A stretch of 64,000 bases of DNA from Salinibacterium sp. (lineage in GTDB: Bacteria > Actinomycetota > Actinomycetes > Actinomycetales > Microbacteriaceae): NCBI GenBank assembly GCA_019638845.1, contig JAHBSZ010000001.1, positions 372,001 through 436,000 of the forward strand. The letters run 5' to 3'. The translations under genes were made by a program, and so were the position numbers. Position 1 is the stretch's first letter; the number at the start of each line of letters is the position of its first letter. Below are positions 44,017-53,109 of this stretch, in pieces. Under the pieces are notes generated by a model. The model was given only the letters and a program-made list of their open reading frames with translations. It searched no databases and was not told where the DNA came from.

Positions 44017-44316
44017 GTGGAACTGCTCTTCGTCACCGTCATCGCCGCCGGTATCGGCGCTATCGTGCGTTACACGATTCCGAAGCGAAGCACCTACGGG
44101 CTGTTCCTGCTTCCTGGGGCGAGCGCCGTCGTCGCGATCGTGGTGTGGGTGGGCACCTTGTGGGCTCTGGGCTGGACCTTCGACGGTCCGTGGATTTGGA
44201 CGGCGTCGCTCGGTGCTGCCGTCATCGTGGCTCTAGTCCTCGCCCTCGTGCTCCCGCGTCGACGCAACGACCACGACTCAGCGTTGCTGCACCAGCTCTC
44301 AGGCGGCAAGGCCTAG
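44017..44316 (+). CDS. Small integral membrane protein
   Basis: A 99-residue protein with three hydrophobic segments (about residues 3-20, 29-50 and 60-80) and a basic end followed by NDHDSALL. It starts with GTG, 10 bases after DUF3107, with AAAGGA just upstream. It belongs to the small conserved actinobacterial membrane proteins found after DUF3107 genes; function unknown. Its end overlaps the convergent ferritin-like gene by 4 bases. Confidence 0.75.
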   Translation: MELLFVTVIAAGIGAIVRYTIPKRSTYGLFLLPGASAVVAIVVWVGTLWALGWTFDGPWIWTASLGAAVIVALVLALVLPRRRNDHDSALLHQLSGGKA

Positions 44317-45029
44317 GCAGTAAGCCCGAGCGCGTCCATCCGGCGGGTGTGCGCCGCGATGAGTTCGGTGAACACGGGCTCGATACGAGCCTCATCGGAG
44401 GTGTGATCCTCCGAGTAGCGCAGTGACGAGCGCGCAACGAGCATGGTGTCCCCCACGAGACGACGTCCCCACATCGCCAAACGCGATGCAAGACGGGGGT
44501 CAGCTTCGATCGCGCCCTGCAGGATGTCGGCGAGCACGGCCTCGCCGGAGTCCCCCGTGAAGATCCCGGCAATGCGCTTCGCCACGTCCGCGGGCAAACC
44601 CAGCGCCAGGCGTGCGAAGAAATCATCGAGGAAACCCGCAGTCAGGTAGCACGACATGACGGTCTCGAACCAATCCGTGCTGAGGGTCGTGCGCTGGAAG
44701 GCGTCGACATCGGCGGCCGACGGCTCCATCACCTCGGCCGGGTTTCGACCGGCCTTCGCGATCTCGTCGACGAGCATCCGGTGCCTGCCCAGTGAAATCT
44801 CGGCAACACGGCCAATCGCCGTTTTCGCGGCCGTCGACGGGGCGCCCGAGATTGCGCGGGAGAGGCACTCGAACTGGGTGAGCTGCACGTAGGCTGAGCG
44901 ACCGAGGAAGTCGAGGACGCCGGGCGCGAACTCCTCGAGATCAACCTTTTTCGTCGCGAGCTCCTCGTTGCGGGAGCGCAGGCGAGGCAGCTCTATCCGC
45001 CGGGGTGCGCGCGAAAACCAGTTAGCCAC
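44313..45029 (-). CDS. Ferritin-like domain protein (MiaE-like)
   Basis: A 238-residue helical protein annotated in actinobacteria as ferritin-like fold-containing, related to the tRNA hydroxylase MiaE. Candidate di-iron ligands are the glutamates and histidines in TQFECLSRA, EISLGRHRML and GAIEADP. A basic N-terminus precedes the helical bundle. It is often found beside the DUF3107 and DEAD-box helicase genes, as here. Function is unproven. Confidence 0.82.
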   Translation of the reverse strand: MANWFSRAPRRIELPRLRSRNEELATKKVDLEEFAPGVLDFLGRSAYVQLTQFECLSRAISGAPSTAAKTAIGRVAEISLGRHRMLVDEIAKAGRNPAEVMEPSAADVDAFQRTTLSTDWFETVMSCYLTAGFLDDFFARLALGLPADVAKRIAGIFTGDSGEAVLADILQGAIEADPRLASRLAMWGRRLVGDTMLVARSSLRYSEDHTSDEARIEPVFTELIAAHTRRMDALGLTA

Positions 45030-45087
45030 GGTGCAAGCTTAGGAGCATGACGGGGCGGCTGGCGGTCCGTCAACGCTCGCGACCAGC

Positions 45088-45195
45088 TAAACTGTGCTTA
45101 TACCTCCCATTTCTGGCGGAGGTCCTGCGCCCCAGGACAGAACGGGCGTAGCTCATTGCCTGTAACTGGGCACCGTCTGTTAGGCCACAAATCTT
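45088..45195 (+). promoter_or_regulatory. Promoter and leader of the DEAD-box helicase gene
   Basis: A TAAACT -10-like element at 45088-45093 would start transcription near 45100, giving a leader of about 95 bases. The leader contains a perfect 6-base stem, GTCCTG / CAGGAC at 45122-45138, with a 5-base loop. No ribosome-binding site is visible before the TTG start. Long structured leaders are common on RNA helicase genes. Confidence 0.4.
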
Positions 45196-46623
45196 TTGAC
45201 ATTCGCAGAACTCAATATTGACCAAGATATGGTCGACGCGCTCGCCACCAAGGGCATCATCGAACCGTTCCCCATCCAGACCCAGACGATCCCCATGGGG
45301 CTCGCGGGTCAAGACATCATCGGTCAGGCCAAAACCGGAACGGGCAAGACCCTCGGTTTCGGTCTGCCCCTCCTCCAATCACTCGGCCTCGACCCCGAAC
45401 CGGGCGTCAAAGCGCTCGTCGTGGTTCCCACGCGCGAGCTGTGCGTGCAGGTAGCGGAAGACCTCGTTCTCGCCGCCTCGAATCGCACCACCAAGGTCGC
45501 CGCGATCTACGGAGGCAAGGCCTATGAGGGCCAGGTCGAAGAGCTCAAGGCTGGCGCCCAGGTCGTCGTCGGCACACCCGGTCGACTGCTCGACCTCGCG
45601 AGCCAGCGCCTGCTGAGCCTCAAAGAGGTCAAGGTCATGGTTCTCGACGAGGCCGACAAGATGCTCGACCTTGGCTTCCTCAGCGACATCGAGAAGCTGT
45701 TTGCGCAGACGTCGCCGACTCGCCACACGATGCTGTTCTCGGCAACCATGCCTGGCCCGATCGTGGCCCTCGCTCGTCGCTTCATGAACAAGCCGATTCA
45801 CATTCGCGCCACCGATCCCAACGAGGGGCTCACGCAGGCGAACATCAAGCACGTCGTCTACCGCGCCCACAACTTGGACAAAGACGAGATCATTGCCCGC
45901 ATCCTGCAGTCCGAGGGTCGCGGCAAGACAGTCGTTTTCACCCGCACCAAGCGCGCGGCAGCCAAGCTTGTCGAAGAGCTCAACGACCGCGGATTCAATG
46001 CCGCCGCCGTTCACGGCGACCTCAACCAAGAGCAGCGCGAGCGCGCCATGGCCGCCTTCAAGGCTGGCAAGAAAGACATCCTCATTGCGACGGATGTGGC
46101 AGCCCGCGGCATCGACGTCAACGACGTCACCCACGTGATCAATCACACAATCCCCGACGACCACGACACGTACCTGCACCGCGCGGGCCGTACGGGCCGT
46201 GCCGGGAAGACCGGCATCGCCGTCACCTTCGTGGACTGGGATGACATGCACAAGTGGTCGCTCATCAACCGCGCTCTCGAGATGGGCATCCCGGAGCCCG
46301 TCGAGACCTACTCCTCGAGCCCGCACCTCTTCACTGACCTCGACATTCCCGAAGGCACGAAGGGTCGTTTGCCCGGTTCCGTCGCACGGGTCAAAGATCC
46401 CGCACCCGCGGGCGCAGGCCGTGGTGGCAACGGTGGTCGATCCGGCGGCGACCGTGGTGGTCGTTCGCAGACCGCGTCGCGCCCGGCACGCACCACGGAT
46501 GCCACGCGCGACAGCGCGTCCGGTGGTGGAACGCACGACGGCGCAGCCCCGTCGCGCCGACGCCGCACGCGCACGCGCCGCGGTGGTTCGACGACGCCCG
46601 GGAACGCGTCACCGACGAACTAG
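45196..46623 (+). CDS. DEAD-box ATP-dependent RNA helicase
   Basis: A 475-residue DEAD-box helicase. The Q-motif region PFPIQTQTIP, motif I AKTGTGKT, Ia PTRELCVQ, II DEAD, III SAT, V ATDVAARGID and VI HRAGRTGRAGK are all in order, followed by a glycine/arginine-rich tail (GRGGNGGRSGGDRGGR, SRRRRTRTRRGG). The TTG at 45196 is the only start compatible with the MTFAEL family beginning, and no ribosome site is seen. It unwinds RNA structure in ribosome assembly or decay, and is probably cold-induced. Confidence 0.92.
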   Translation: MTFAELNIDQDMVDALATKGIIEPFPIQTQTIPMGLAGQDIIGQAKTGTGKTLGFGLPLLQSLGLDPEPGVKALVVVPTRELCVQVAEDLVLAASNRTTKVAAIYGGKAYEGQVEELKAGAQVVVGTPGRLLDLASQRLLSLKEVKVMVLDEADKMLDLGFLSDIEKLFAQTSPTRHTMLFSATMPGPIVALARRFMNKPIHIRATDPNEGLTQANIKHVVYRAHNLDKDEIIARILQSEGRGKTVVFTRTKRAAAKLVEELNDRGFNAAAVHGDLNQEQRERAMAAFKAGKKDILIATDVAARGIDVNDVTHVINHTIPDDHDTYLHRAGRTGRAGKTGIAVTFVDWDDMHKWSLINRALEMGIPEPVETYSSSPHLFTDLDIPEGTKGRLPGSVARVKDPAPAGAGRGGNGGRSGGDRGGRSQTASRPARTTDATRDSASGGGTHDGAAPSRRRRTRTRRGGSTTPGNASPTN

Positions 46624-46672
46624 CCTGAACTGGGACTTGTGCGCGGTGTTCGAAAAGTGACATAACCTTTTC

Positions 46673-47251
46673 ATGATCACCTCCTCACACTCCGGGTTCG
46701 CTGGCGTCGTCCTTGCGGCACTCCTTCTCGCCGGATGCAGCGCGGGCCCCGCGACCCCATCGGGGTCCGGGGGTGGGAGCACGGCCGGCGGGGCAGCATC
46801 AGGACCCTGCATAGTCGGCGTGTGGAATCTCGACGTCGGCGACTACGAGGCGCAGTCGCTCCTCTACATCAACGGTCTCGCCGTTCCCATGGAGGACTTC
46901 ACCCTCACGGGAAGTCAGACGCTCAGCGTGACGGCAGACGGACTGTTCCGACTCGACACCGAGATCACCACGGCCGGAAACCTCGTCATCGACTCGTACA
47001 TGCGAGCGCTGTCGACGACGACGACCGGGATGTCGACTGCCGATTGGAGCCCGGGCGAGCCGGGAACCATCGATCTCGAGAACTGGGTGGACGACCTAGA
47101 AGTCACCGGCGATGCGCCGGAGGAAAGCGGCCTCGGGGGAGGTGTCGGGTTCGGGAGCATCCCCACCGTGTCCGTGACGTGCGAGGGCGACCGACTGAAA
47201 CTCGGTGGACTCGATCTACCGCTCGACTCCCACTGGATCCGGCGGCCCTAG
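46673..47251 (+). CDS. Predicted lipoprotein
   Basis: A 192-residue secreted lipoprotein with the lipobox LLAGC at about residues 18-22 and a Gly/Ser/Thr-rich linker. The mature domain begins GPCIVGVWNLDVGDYEAQ and resembles the actinobacterial lipocalin-like sensor-type proteins with a single disulfide (two cysteines). Function is unknown. Its end overlaps the convergent PHP gene by 4 bases. Confidence 0.82.
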   Translation: MITSSHSGFAGVVLAALLLAGCSAGPATPSGSGGGSTAGGAASGPCIVGVWNLDVGDYEAQSLLYINGLAVPMEDFTLTGSQTLSVTADGLFRLDTEITTAGNLVIDSYMRALSTTTTGMSTADWSPGEPGTIDLENWVDDLEVTGDAPEESGLGGGVGFGSIPTVSVTCEGDRLKLGGLDLPLDSHWIRRP

Positions 47252-48117
47252 CCCCTGTGCGGAGTGCCAACGTACGGCGCGGTTCCGCTTCCACGCTCGA
47301 CGAGCTTGGCCAGCACGTCGGCGCTCGTTGAGTTCTCCGCGAGCCGATTCGGCTTGCCTTCGCCGTGATAGTCGCTCGAGCCCGTGATTTCGAGACCGAA
47401 CTTCTTGGCGAGCACTCGAAGCCGACGCTTGCCGTCCTCCGTGTTGTCCCGGTGGCCGACTTCGAGACCGAACAGTCCCGCGCCGGCGAGGTCACCGATC
47501 ACTCGTTCATCCATCGGGCGATATCGCCCATGGGTCGCCGGATGCGCGAGCACGGGCACCCCGCCGGCGGCCACGATCATCCGCACGCCCTCGACCGGCG
47601 ACGGGGCGTAGTACTTCTCGTAGTACCCCCCGCGCCAGTGCAGGATGCTCTCGAATGCCGCACTGCGGTTCGGAACGAATCCTTTGCGCACGAGTGCGTC
47701 GGCGATGTGCGGGCGGCCCAGAGTCGTGCCATCCGAGGACTCTGCGAGCACGTCATCCCAGGTCAGGTCGAAGTCGGCCGAGATCTTCTCCACGATTCGC
47801 TCGGCTCGACGAAGCCGACCGTCTCGGATACGCGCAGTTTCAGCAACGACCTCGCCGTTGTTCGGGTCGAACAGGTATGCGAGCACGTGCACGCTCGCCG
47901 GACCATAGTTAGTGCTGAGTTCCATGCCCGGAATGACCGTGATTCCCGTGCCCTTCGCAGCGGTGAACGCCTCCTGCCACCCTGCCGTGGAGTCGTGGTC
48001 GGTGAGAGCGACCGTCGAGAGTCCGGCGGCCACCGCCGCGTGGATGAGTTGGGTGGGCGTCTCGGTACCATCGGACACCGCGCTGTGCGTGTGGAGATCG
48101 ATGAGGCCGTCGGGCAT
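47248..48117 (-). CDS. PHP-domain phosphoesterase (RNase AM/TrpH-like)
   Basis: A 289-residue PHP-family protein. Metal ligands lie in DLHTHSAVSDG (about residues 7-17), ALTDHDST, PGMELS and VLAHPATHGR, and the C-terminal SSDYHGEGKPN. The E. coli relative (RNase AM, formerly TrpH) removes nucleotides from RNA or 3',5'-bisphosphates. It is divergent from the membrane-anchored endonuclease/phosphatase gene at 48163. Confidence 0.9.
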   Translation of the reverse strand: MPDGLIDLHTHSAVSDGTETPTQLIHAAVAAGLSTVALTDHDSTAGWQEAFTAAKGTGITVIPGMELSTNYGPASVHVLAYLFDPNNGEVVAETARIRDGRLRRAERIVEKISADFDLTWDDVLAESSDGTTLGRPHIADALVRKGFVPNRSAAFESILHWRGGYYEKYYAPSPVEGVRMIVAAGGVPVLAHPATHGRYRPMDERVIGDLAGAGLFGLEVGHRDNTEDGKRRLRVLAKKFGLEITGSSDYHGEGKPNRLAENSTSADVLAKLVERGSGTAPYVGTPHRG

Positions 48118-48162
48118 CCGCCCAGCCTATTGCGCGCGTCTCTGGGTTAGGCTCGGCCCGCC

Positions 48163-49176
48163 ATGTTTCGCAGATTTCTCGCCGCCGTCGTCATTGTCGC
48201 TGTGGCCGCTGCGCTGCTCGTGGTTCTCTGGCCGCAAGTGTTCGGGCTGGCTAGTTCCCCCGTTATCGCACAGGTCGTTTCGCTGCGGGGGCTGGGCGCA
48301 TCGGTCGCACTCGTGCTGGTCGTGGCGTTGACGCTCGCAGCACTCATCTCGGGTGCCGTACGACGGTTCGCCGCATCACTCGCAATCTGCCTTCTCGTGT
48401 TCACGCTCGTGACCGCGGCGGTTCTGTCGACGCGCGGTTTTGGAAACCCGGGCTTTGAATCAGCCACCGACAACGACGTCACCGTCCTCAGTTGGAACAC
48501 GCTCGGCGACGCTCCGGGCGCAGGCGCGATTGCGGCATTGGCCCTGGAGACGGGAGCCGAAGTCGTGGTGCTCCCGGAAACCACCCGCGAGACCGGCCTC
48601 ACTGTCGCGGGCATCATGGGCGAAGCGGGCAAGCCGATGGGATTGTTCACGACCCACTACGACGAGGTGTCGAAAGCTCGGTCCACCACGGTCCTGATCA
48701 GTGTCGACCTCGGTGAGTATGAGGCCGACGAGTCACTCATGACCACGTCTGTGCTTCCCTCCATCGTGGCCACCCCGGTCGATGGCACCGGCCCCACGAT
48801 CATCGCCGTGCATGCGGTGGCCCCTATACCCGGCGAGATGGCGCATTGGCGCAGCGATCTCCAGTGGCTCAGCGAGGCGTGCGCTGGCGACAACGTCATC
48901 ATGGCTGGCGATTTCAACTCGACGCTCGACTACTACTCGGGCTTGGCCACAGATGTCGACGCGACACTCGGGGGGTGCGCGGACGCCGCGGACGCCACCG
49001 GCAACGCCGCGGTCGGCACCTGGCCTGCGGTTCTCCCCGCTCTGCTCGGTGCTCCGATTGACCATGTGATGACCACGCCAAACTGGCGGATCACCGGATT
49101 CCGGGTCATCCAGTCACACGACGGCGACGGTAGCGACCATCGCCCGATTCTCGCGCAGCTATCACCCGCAAACTGA
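48163..49176 (+). CDS. Membrane-anchored endonuclease/exonuclease/phosphatase-family protein
   Basis: A 337-residue protein with three N-terminal hydrophobic segments (about residues 4-30, 40-66 and 70-90) and an EEP-fold domain outside the membrane. Catalytic motifs are VLSWNTLGD, VVLPETTRE, VIMAGDFNST and the terminal GDGSDHRPIL. Such proteins are phosphodiesterases or nucleases of unknown substrate. It is 10 bases before the pepP start region. Confidence 0.88.
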   Translation: MFRRFLAAVVIVAVAAALLVVLWPQVFGLASSPVIAQVVSLRGLGASVALVLVVALTLAALISGAVRRFAASLAICLLVFTLVTAAVLSTRGFGNPGFESATDNDVTVLSWNTLGDAPGAGAIAALALETGAEVVVLPETTRETGLTVAGIMGEAGKPMGLFTTHYDEVSKARSTTVLISVDLGEYEADESLMTTSVLPSIVATPVDGTGPTIIAVHAVAPIPGEMAHWRSDLQWLSEACAGDNVIMAGDFNSTLDYYSGLATDVDATLGGCADAADATGNAAVGTWPAVLPALLGAPIDHVMTTPNWRITGFRVIQSHDGDGSDHRPILAQLSPAN

Positions 49177-49201
49177 GCCCGATTGGGTGGAGACTAGAGC
49201 T

Positions 49202-50689
49202 ATGGCTGACAAATCCGCTGCGCCCCGCGCCACGTCAAACCGCTCGACGACCCCCGTCTCCGACACGTTCGCGCAGTACATCTCCTCGCAATGGGCAGAC
49301 CGACCGGATGCCCTACCCACGCCCCGCGAATCAGCGAGATACGCGGCGCAGCGACGAGCGCGAATCTCGGCGATGCACCCCGGAAAGCGGCTCATCCTGC
49401 CGGCCGGTGCGGCCAAGGTCCGCTCCAACGACACGGACTTCGCCTATCGCGCACACTCTGCCTTCGCACACCTGACCGGGTGGGGTTCGGATTCCGTGCC
49501 CGGGAGCGTGCTCGTGCTCGAACCCACGCCAGACGGCCACACCGCGACGCTCTATTTTCGGGAACCCGCAGGTCGCGAGTCCGACGAGTTCTATGCGAAC
49601 CCCGAGATCGGTGAGTTCTGGATTGGCGCTCGCCCCTCGCTTACCCACGTTGCCGCGGACCTAGGTCTCGCGACTGTCGGGCTCGACGGTTTCGCAGCAG
49701 TTCTCGACGCTGTCGACGCCACCACCCTCATCGTGCGCGATGCCGATCGTGACCTCACTGATCAGGTGGACGGTCGTCGTCTGCTCACCGTCGACTCCGA
49801 GTCCCTTGCCAGCATCGATATCGACAGTGACGCGGATGACGACCTCGCGCGCGACCTGAGCGAGCTGCGGCTCGTGAAGGATGGCTACGAGATCGCCGAG
49901 ATGCGCGCCGCCGTAGCTGCCACGAAGCTCGGCTTCGACGATGTGATCGGCGACTTCTCCGACATCACGGCGCACACGCGCGGTGAACGCCTGGTCGAAG
50001 GGACCTTCAACCGCCGTGCGCGCGCCGAGGGAAATACTGTCGGCTATGACACGATCGCGGCATCCGGACCGCACGCCTGCATTCTGCACTGGACTCGCAA
50101 CGACGGCCCCGTGGTGCCGGGTGACCTCATCCTCATCGACGCTGGGATCGAGCTCGACAGCTACTACACCGCCGACATCACGCGCACGCTGCCGGTCAAC
50201 GGCACCTTCACCGAGGTGCAGCGACGGGTCTACGAGGCGGTGCTCGAGGCGGCGGATGCCGCATTCGCCATCGTGAAGCCCGGCATCAAGTTCCGCGAGA
50301 TCCACGCCGAGGCCATGAAGGTCATCGCCGCGAAGACCGCGGAGTGGGGCTTCCTGCCGGTGAGCGCCGAGCAGTCGCTCGAACCGGAACACCAGTACCA
50401 CCGCAGGTACATGGTGCACGGCACCTCCCACCACTTGGGAATCGACGTGCACGACTGTGCCGCAGCGCGTCGCGAGCTCTACCTCGAGGGCATCCTCGAG
50501 CCGGGCATGGTCTTCACCATCGAACCGGGACTCTACTTCCAGCCCGACGACCTGTCGGTGCCGGAGGAGTACCGCGGCATCGGCGTGCGCATCGAAGACA
50601 ACATCCTGGTGACCGAGTCGGGCGCGGAGAACCTCTCCGTGGGCATCCCCCGCACTGCCGACGACGTGGAGCGTTGGCTCGCGAACTAG
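49202..50689 (+). CDS. pepP: Xaa-Pro aminopeptidase (aminopeptidase P)
   Basis: A 495-residue M24 metallopeptidase. The N-terminal creatinase domain is followed by the pita-bread catalytic domain with metal ligands in LIDAGIELDSYYTADITRT, HGTSHHLGIDVHD, TIEPGLYF and VRIEDNI. It removes N-terminal residues before proline in the cytosol. The ATG at 49202 is preferred over an upstream GTG because it has GGTGGAG in front. Length is normal. A nested inverted repeat follows the stop. Confidence 0.93.
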   Translation: MADKSAAPRATSNRSTTPVSDTFAQYISSQWADRPDALPTPRESARYAAQRRARISAMHPGKRLILPAGAAKVRSNDTDFAYRAHSAFAHLTGWGSDSVPGSVLVLEPTPDGHTATLYFREPAGRESDEFYANPEIGEFWIGARPSLTHVAADLGLATVGLDGFAAVLDAVDATTLIVRDADRDLTDQVDGRRLLTVDSESLASIDIDSDADDDLARDLSELRLVKDGYEIAEMRAAVAATKLGFDDVIGDFSDITAHTRGERLVEGTFNRRARAEGNTVGYDTIAASGPHACILHWTRNDGPVVPGDLILIDAGIELDSYYTADITRTLPVNGTFTEVQRRVYEAVLEAADAAFAIVKPGIKFREIHAEAMKVIAAKTAEWGFLPVSAEQSLEPEHQYHRRYMVHGTSHHLGIDVHDCAAARRELYLEGILEPGMVFTIEPGLYFQPDDLSVPEEYRGIGVRIEDNILVTESGAENLSVGIPRTADDVERWLAN

Positions 50690-50757
50690 GCCAGCAAGCC
50701 CGGACCCACGGGTGCGGTGTTGCCCGGGCGAACAGCTCGGCCGGTGAACTGCTGGCC
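50689..50757. terminator. Nested inverted repeat between convergent pepP and stress-protein genes
   Basis: GGCCAGCA at 50689-50696 pairs with TGCTGGCC at 50750-50757, and inside it GCCCGG pairs with CCGGGC. No U-tract is present. It lies between two convergent genes and may end both transcripts; the loop is long, so support is modest. Confidence 0.4.
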
Positions 50758-50765
50758 CGCTAGCG

Positions 50766-51263
50766 CTACTCAGCCGGGTGCTGCTGCAACGTGAGCTGCG
50801 CCTTTGCCGTGAGCTCGGGGTCGATGATGATCTGGTAGCTCGACGCGAGCACCTGATGCGTTGAGGTGAAGTCGCGGCGGCGACGGTTCACGGCATACGT
50901 GACGACGCCAAATATCACACCGAACCCGGCGCCGATGAGGGTAGCGGCGATGACGAAGCCGAACGCCTGCGCGCTGGGGGTCGTGAAGATCGTGAGCACA
51001 AGGCCGAAGAACAGCCCGAGCCAGGCACCGGATGCCGCACCCGCGATGGCGGCACGACCGTAGGTGAGCTTGCCGGTGACCCGTTCGACGGTCTTGAGGT
51101 CGTTGCCGACGATCGACAGCTTGGCTACCTCGAAGTCTGCCTTGGCGAGCCGATCGACGACCCCCTGCGCCTCGAGATAGGTGTCATACGTACCGAGCAC
51201 GTCCCCCTTGGGGATCGATGGAAGGACGGGGCCGCGACGGCCGAACGCGCTGGAATTGGTCAC
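50766..51263 (-). CDS. General stress protein 17M-like membrane protein
   Basis: A 165-residue protein. An N-terminal ferredoxin-like/flavoprotein-type domain (GTYDTYLEAQGVVDRLAKADFEVAKLSIVG) is followed by a glycine-rich double-hydrophobic segment (AAIAGAASGAWLGLFFGLVL and ATLIGAGFGVIFGVV) and a basic-acidic tail. This matches the general stress protein 17M family of actinobacteria. The start is GTG. It is divergent from the MgtE-N gene by 48 bases. Function is unproven, probably in envelope stress. Confidence 0.85.
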   Translation of the reverse strand: MTNSSAFGRRGPVLPSIPKGDVLGTYDTYLEAQGVVDRLAKADFEVAKLSIVGNDLKTVERVTGKLTYGRAAIAGAASGAWLGLFFGLVLTIFTTPSAQAFGFVIAATLIGAGFGVIFGVVTYAVNRRRRDFTSTHQVLASSYQIIIDPELTAKAQLTLQQHPAE

Positions 51264-51311
51264 CCACCTAGTTTAGACGTGGGGGTAGGGGCGCTTGGGT
51301 AAACTCAAGCC

Positions 51312-52604
51312 GTGAGCACCACGAGAGTATTCGCCGCCCGATTGGTCGGGTGCTCCGTTTTCGACCCCAACGGTGACCGCGTCGGGAAGGTGCGCGACGT
51401 CCTCGTCGTCTATCGCACCAACGGTGGCCCGCGCGTCGTCGGCATGGTTCTCGAAGTGCCGGGCAAGCGCCGCGTCTTCCTCTCGATCGGTCGCGTCACG
51501 AGCATCGGCTCCGGCCAGATCATCACGACCGGCCTCATCAACCTCCGCCGCTTCGAGCAGCGTGGCGGTGAGGTGCGAGTGATGGCCGAGCTGCTGGGTC
51601 GCAAAGTACGACTGCGCGACGGTTCTGGCGAAGCCCACATCGAGGATGTCGCGATCGAGGAAACCGATCTTGGCGAGTGGGAAGTCATGCAGGTATTCCT
51701 GCGACGCCCCAAGTCCGGTGGGACACTCTTCGCAAAAGGCGCGACTCTCTTCACCCCGTGGTCCGACATCATCGAGAAGCAGACGACGGGTGAATCCCAG
51801 TCCGCTACCCAACTGGTCGCGAGCTATGCCGACATGCTCCCCGCCGACCTCGCGAACGCGATGCTTGACCTGCCAGAGCAACGGATGCTCGAAGTCGCCG
51901 AAGAACTCAGCGACGACCGTCTCGCCGATGTACTCGAAGAGATGCCGGAGACTGAGCAGGTCGACATCCTCGGCCACCTCGACGACGACCGCGCCGCCGA
52001 CGTGCTCGACCAGATGCAGCCGGATGACGCAGCTGACCTTATCGCGCACCTGAGCGATGAGCGCGGTGAGACCCTGCTCGACCTCATGGAACCCGAAGAA
52101 GCCGAGGATGTGCGCTTCCTGCTCTCGTACGCACCGGACACCGCAGGCGGCCTCATGACTCCCGAGCCGATCATCGTCTCGGCCGACGCGACAGTGGCCG
52201 AAGGCCTTGCTCTGATCCGTCGCCACGAGCTCGCCCCCGCGCTGGGCGCGGCGATCTGCGTCACCCTGCCACCGTACGAACCGCCCACGGGCCGGTTCCT
52301 CGGAATGGTGCACTTCCAGCGCATGTTGCGCTACCCGCCGAACGAGCGCCTCGGTGCTCTCGTCGACCCGACCCTCGAGCCAGTGCACGCGAGCACAAGC
52401 GCGGCAGAGGTCTCGCGCATCCTCGCCAGCTATAACCTCGTCTCGGTTCCGGTCGTCGACGAAAATCACCGTCTCGTCGGGGTGGTGACCATTGACGATG
52501 TCCTCGACTATCTGCTTCCGGACGACTGGCGAAGTACGAACGATGAAGAACCCGCACACGCAACAACCACCCCAGTGAGGAGGACATCCCGTGGCACGCG
52601 CTAG
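51312..52604 (+). CDS. MgtE N-terminal/CBS-domain protein with PRC barrel, no transport domain
   Basis: A 430-residue cytoplasmic protein. It begins with a PRC-barrel-like domain (ARLVGCSVFDPNGDRVGKV), continues with an MgtE N-domain helical array (repeated DDRAADVLDQMQ-type segments, about residues 170-260), and ends with a CBS pair (VPVVDENHRLVGVVTIDD). The membrane channel of a true MgtE magnesium transporter is absent. Such truncated forms occur across actinobacteria and may sense magnesium or nucleotides for a partner. The stop overlaps the DUF1003 gene by 14 bases. Confidence 0.9.
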   Translation: MSTTRVFAARLVGCSVFDPNGDRVGKVRDVLVVYRTNGGPRVVGMVLEVPGKRRVFLSIGRVTSIGSGQIITTGLINLRRFEQRGGEVRVMAELLGRKVRLRDGSGEAHIEDVAIEETDLGEWEVMQVFLRRPKSGGTLFAKGATLFTPWSDIIEKQTTGESQSATQLVASYADMLPADLANAMLDLPEQRMLEVAEELSDDRLADVLEEMPETEQVDILGHLDDDRAADVLDQMQPDDAADLIAHLSDERGETLLDLMEPEEAEDVRFLLSYAPDTAGGLMTPEPIIVSADATVAEGLALIRRHELAPALGAAICVTLPPYEPPTGRFLGMVHFQRMLRYPPNERLGALVDPTLEPVHASTSAAEVSRILASYNLVSVPVVDENHRLVGVVTIDDVLDYLLPDDWRSTNDEEPAHATTTPVRRTSRGTR

Positions 52605-53109
52605 AAATCGACCCACCCGCAACGAGATGCGTCTCGATTCGCCACGGGGCATGCGTCAAGGGCTCCCGCTATTCCAGAGTCGCGACGCTTTCGGGCGCTT
52701 CACCGAGGCGATCGCCCGCGGCATGGGAACGCCGTGGTTCCTGTTCGGTCTCTCGATCTTCGTGGTTCTCTGGATGCTCTACAACACGCTCGCGCCCGAC
52801 AACTTCCGGTTCGACTCGGCGGCTATCGGATTCACGGCCCTCACGCTCATCCTCTCTTTGCAGGCCTCCTACGCGGCGCCGCTCATCCTGCTCGCGCAAA
52901 ACCGTCAGGACGACCGCGACCGCGTGCAGATCGAGCAAGACAGGCAGCGTGCCGAACGCAACCTGAACGACACCGAGTACCTTGCACGCGAGGTGGTCGC
53001 GCTGCGCCTCTCGATGAACGACCTCGCGAGCAAGGACTTCATCCGCGCCGAGTTGCGCGCGATGCTCGAGGAGCTCGACAAGAAGGATGATGACACCCCC
53101 GGAAGCTGA
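52591..53109 (+). CDS. DUF1003-family membrane protein
   Basis: A 172-residue protein with two hydrophobic segments (WFLFGLSIFVVLWMLYN, then LTLILSLQASYAAPLILLA) and a charged coiled-coil tail (DRDRVQIEQDRQRAERNL). This is the DUF1003 layout. The GTG start overlaps the MgtE-N/CBS gene, and its end overlaps mrp by 23 bases, so the three are probably one transcript. A link to divalent-cation handling is suggested by the neighbours. Confidence 0.9.
   Translation: MARARNRPTRNEMRLDSPRGMRQGLPLFQSRDAFGRFTEAIARGMGTPWFLFGLSIFVVLWMLYNTLAPDNFRFDSAAIGFTALTLILSLQASYAAPLILLAQNRQDDRDRVQIEQDRQRAERNLNDTEYLAREVVALRLSMNDLASKDFIRAELRAMLEELDKKDDDTPGS

Noticed and set aside
45195..45230. TTGACA plus an AT-rich stretch at the helicase start as a promoter
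   Set aside because: The sequence encodes the conserved MTFAEL beginning of the helicase; a promoter there would exclude the start codon.
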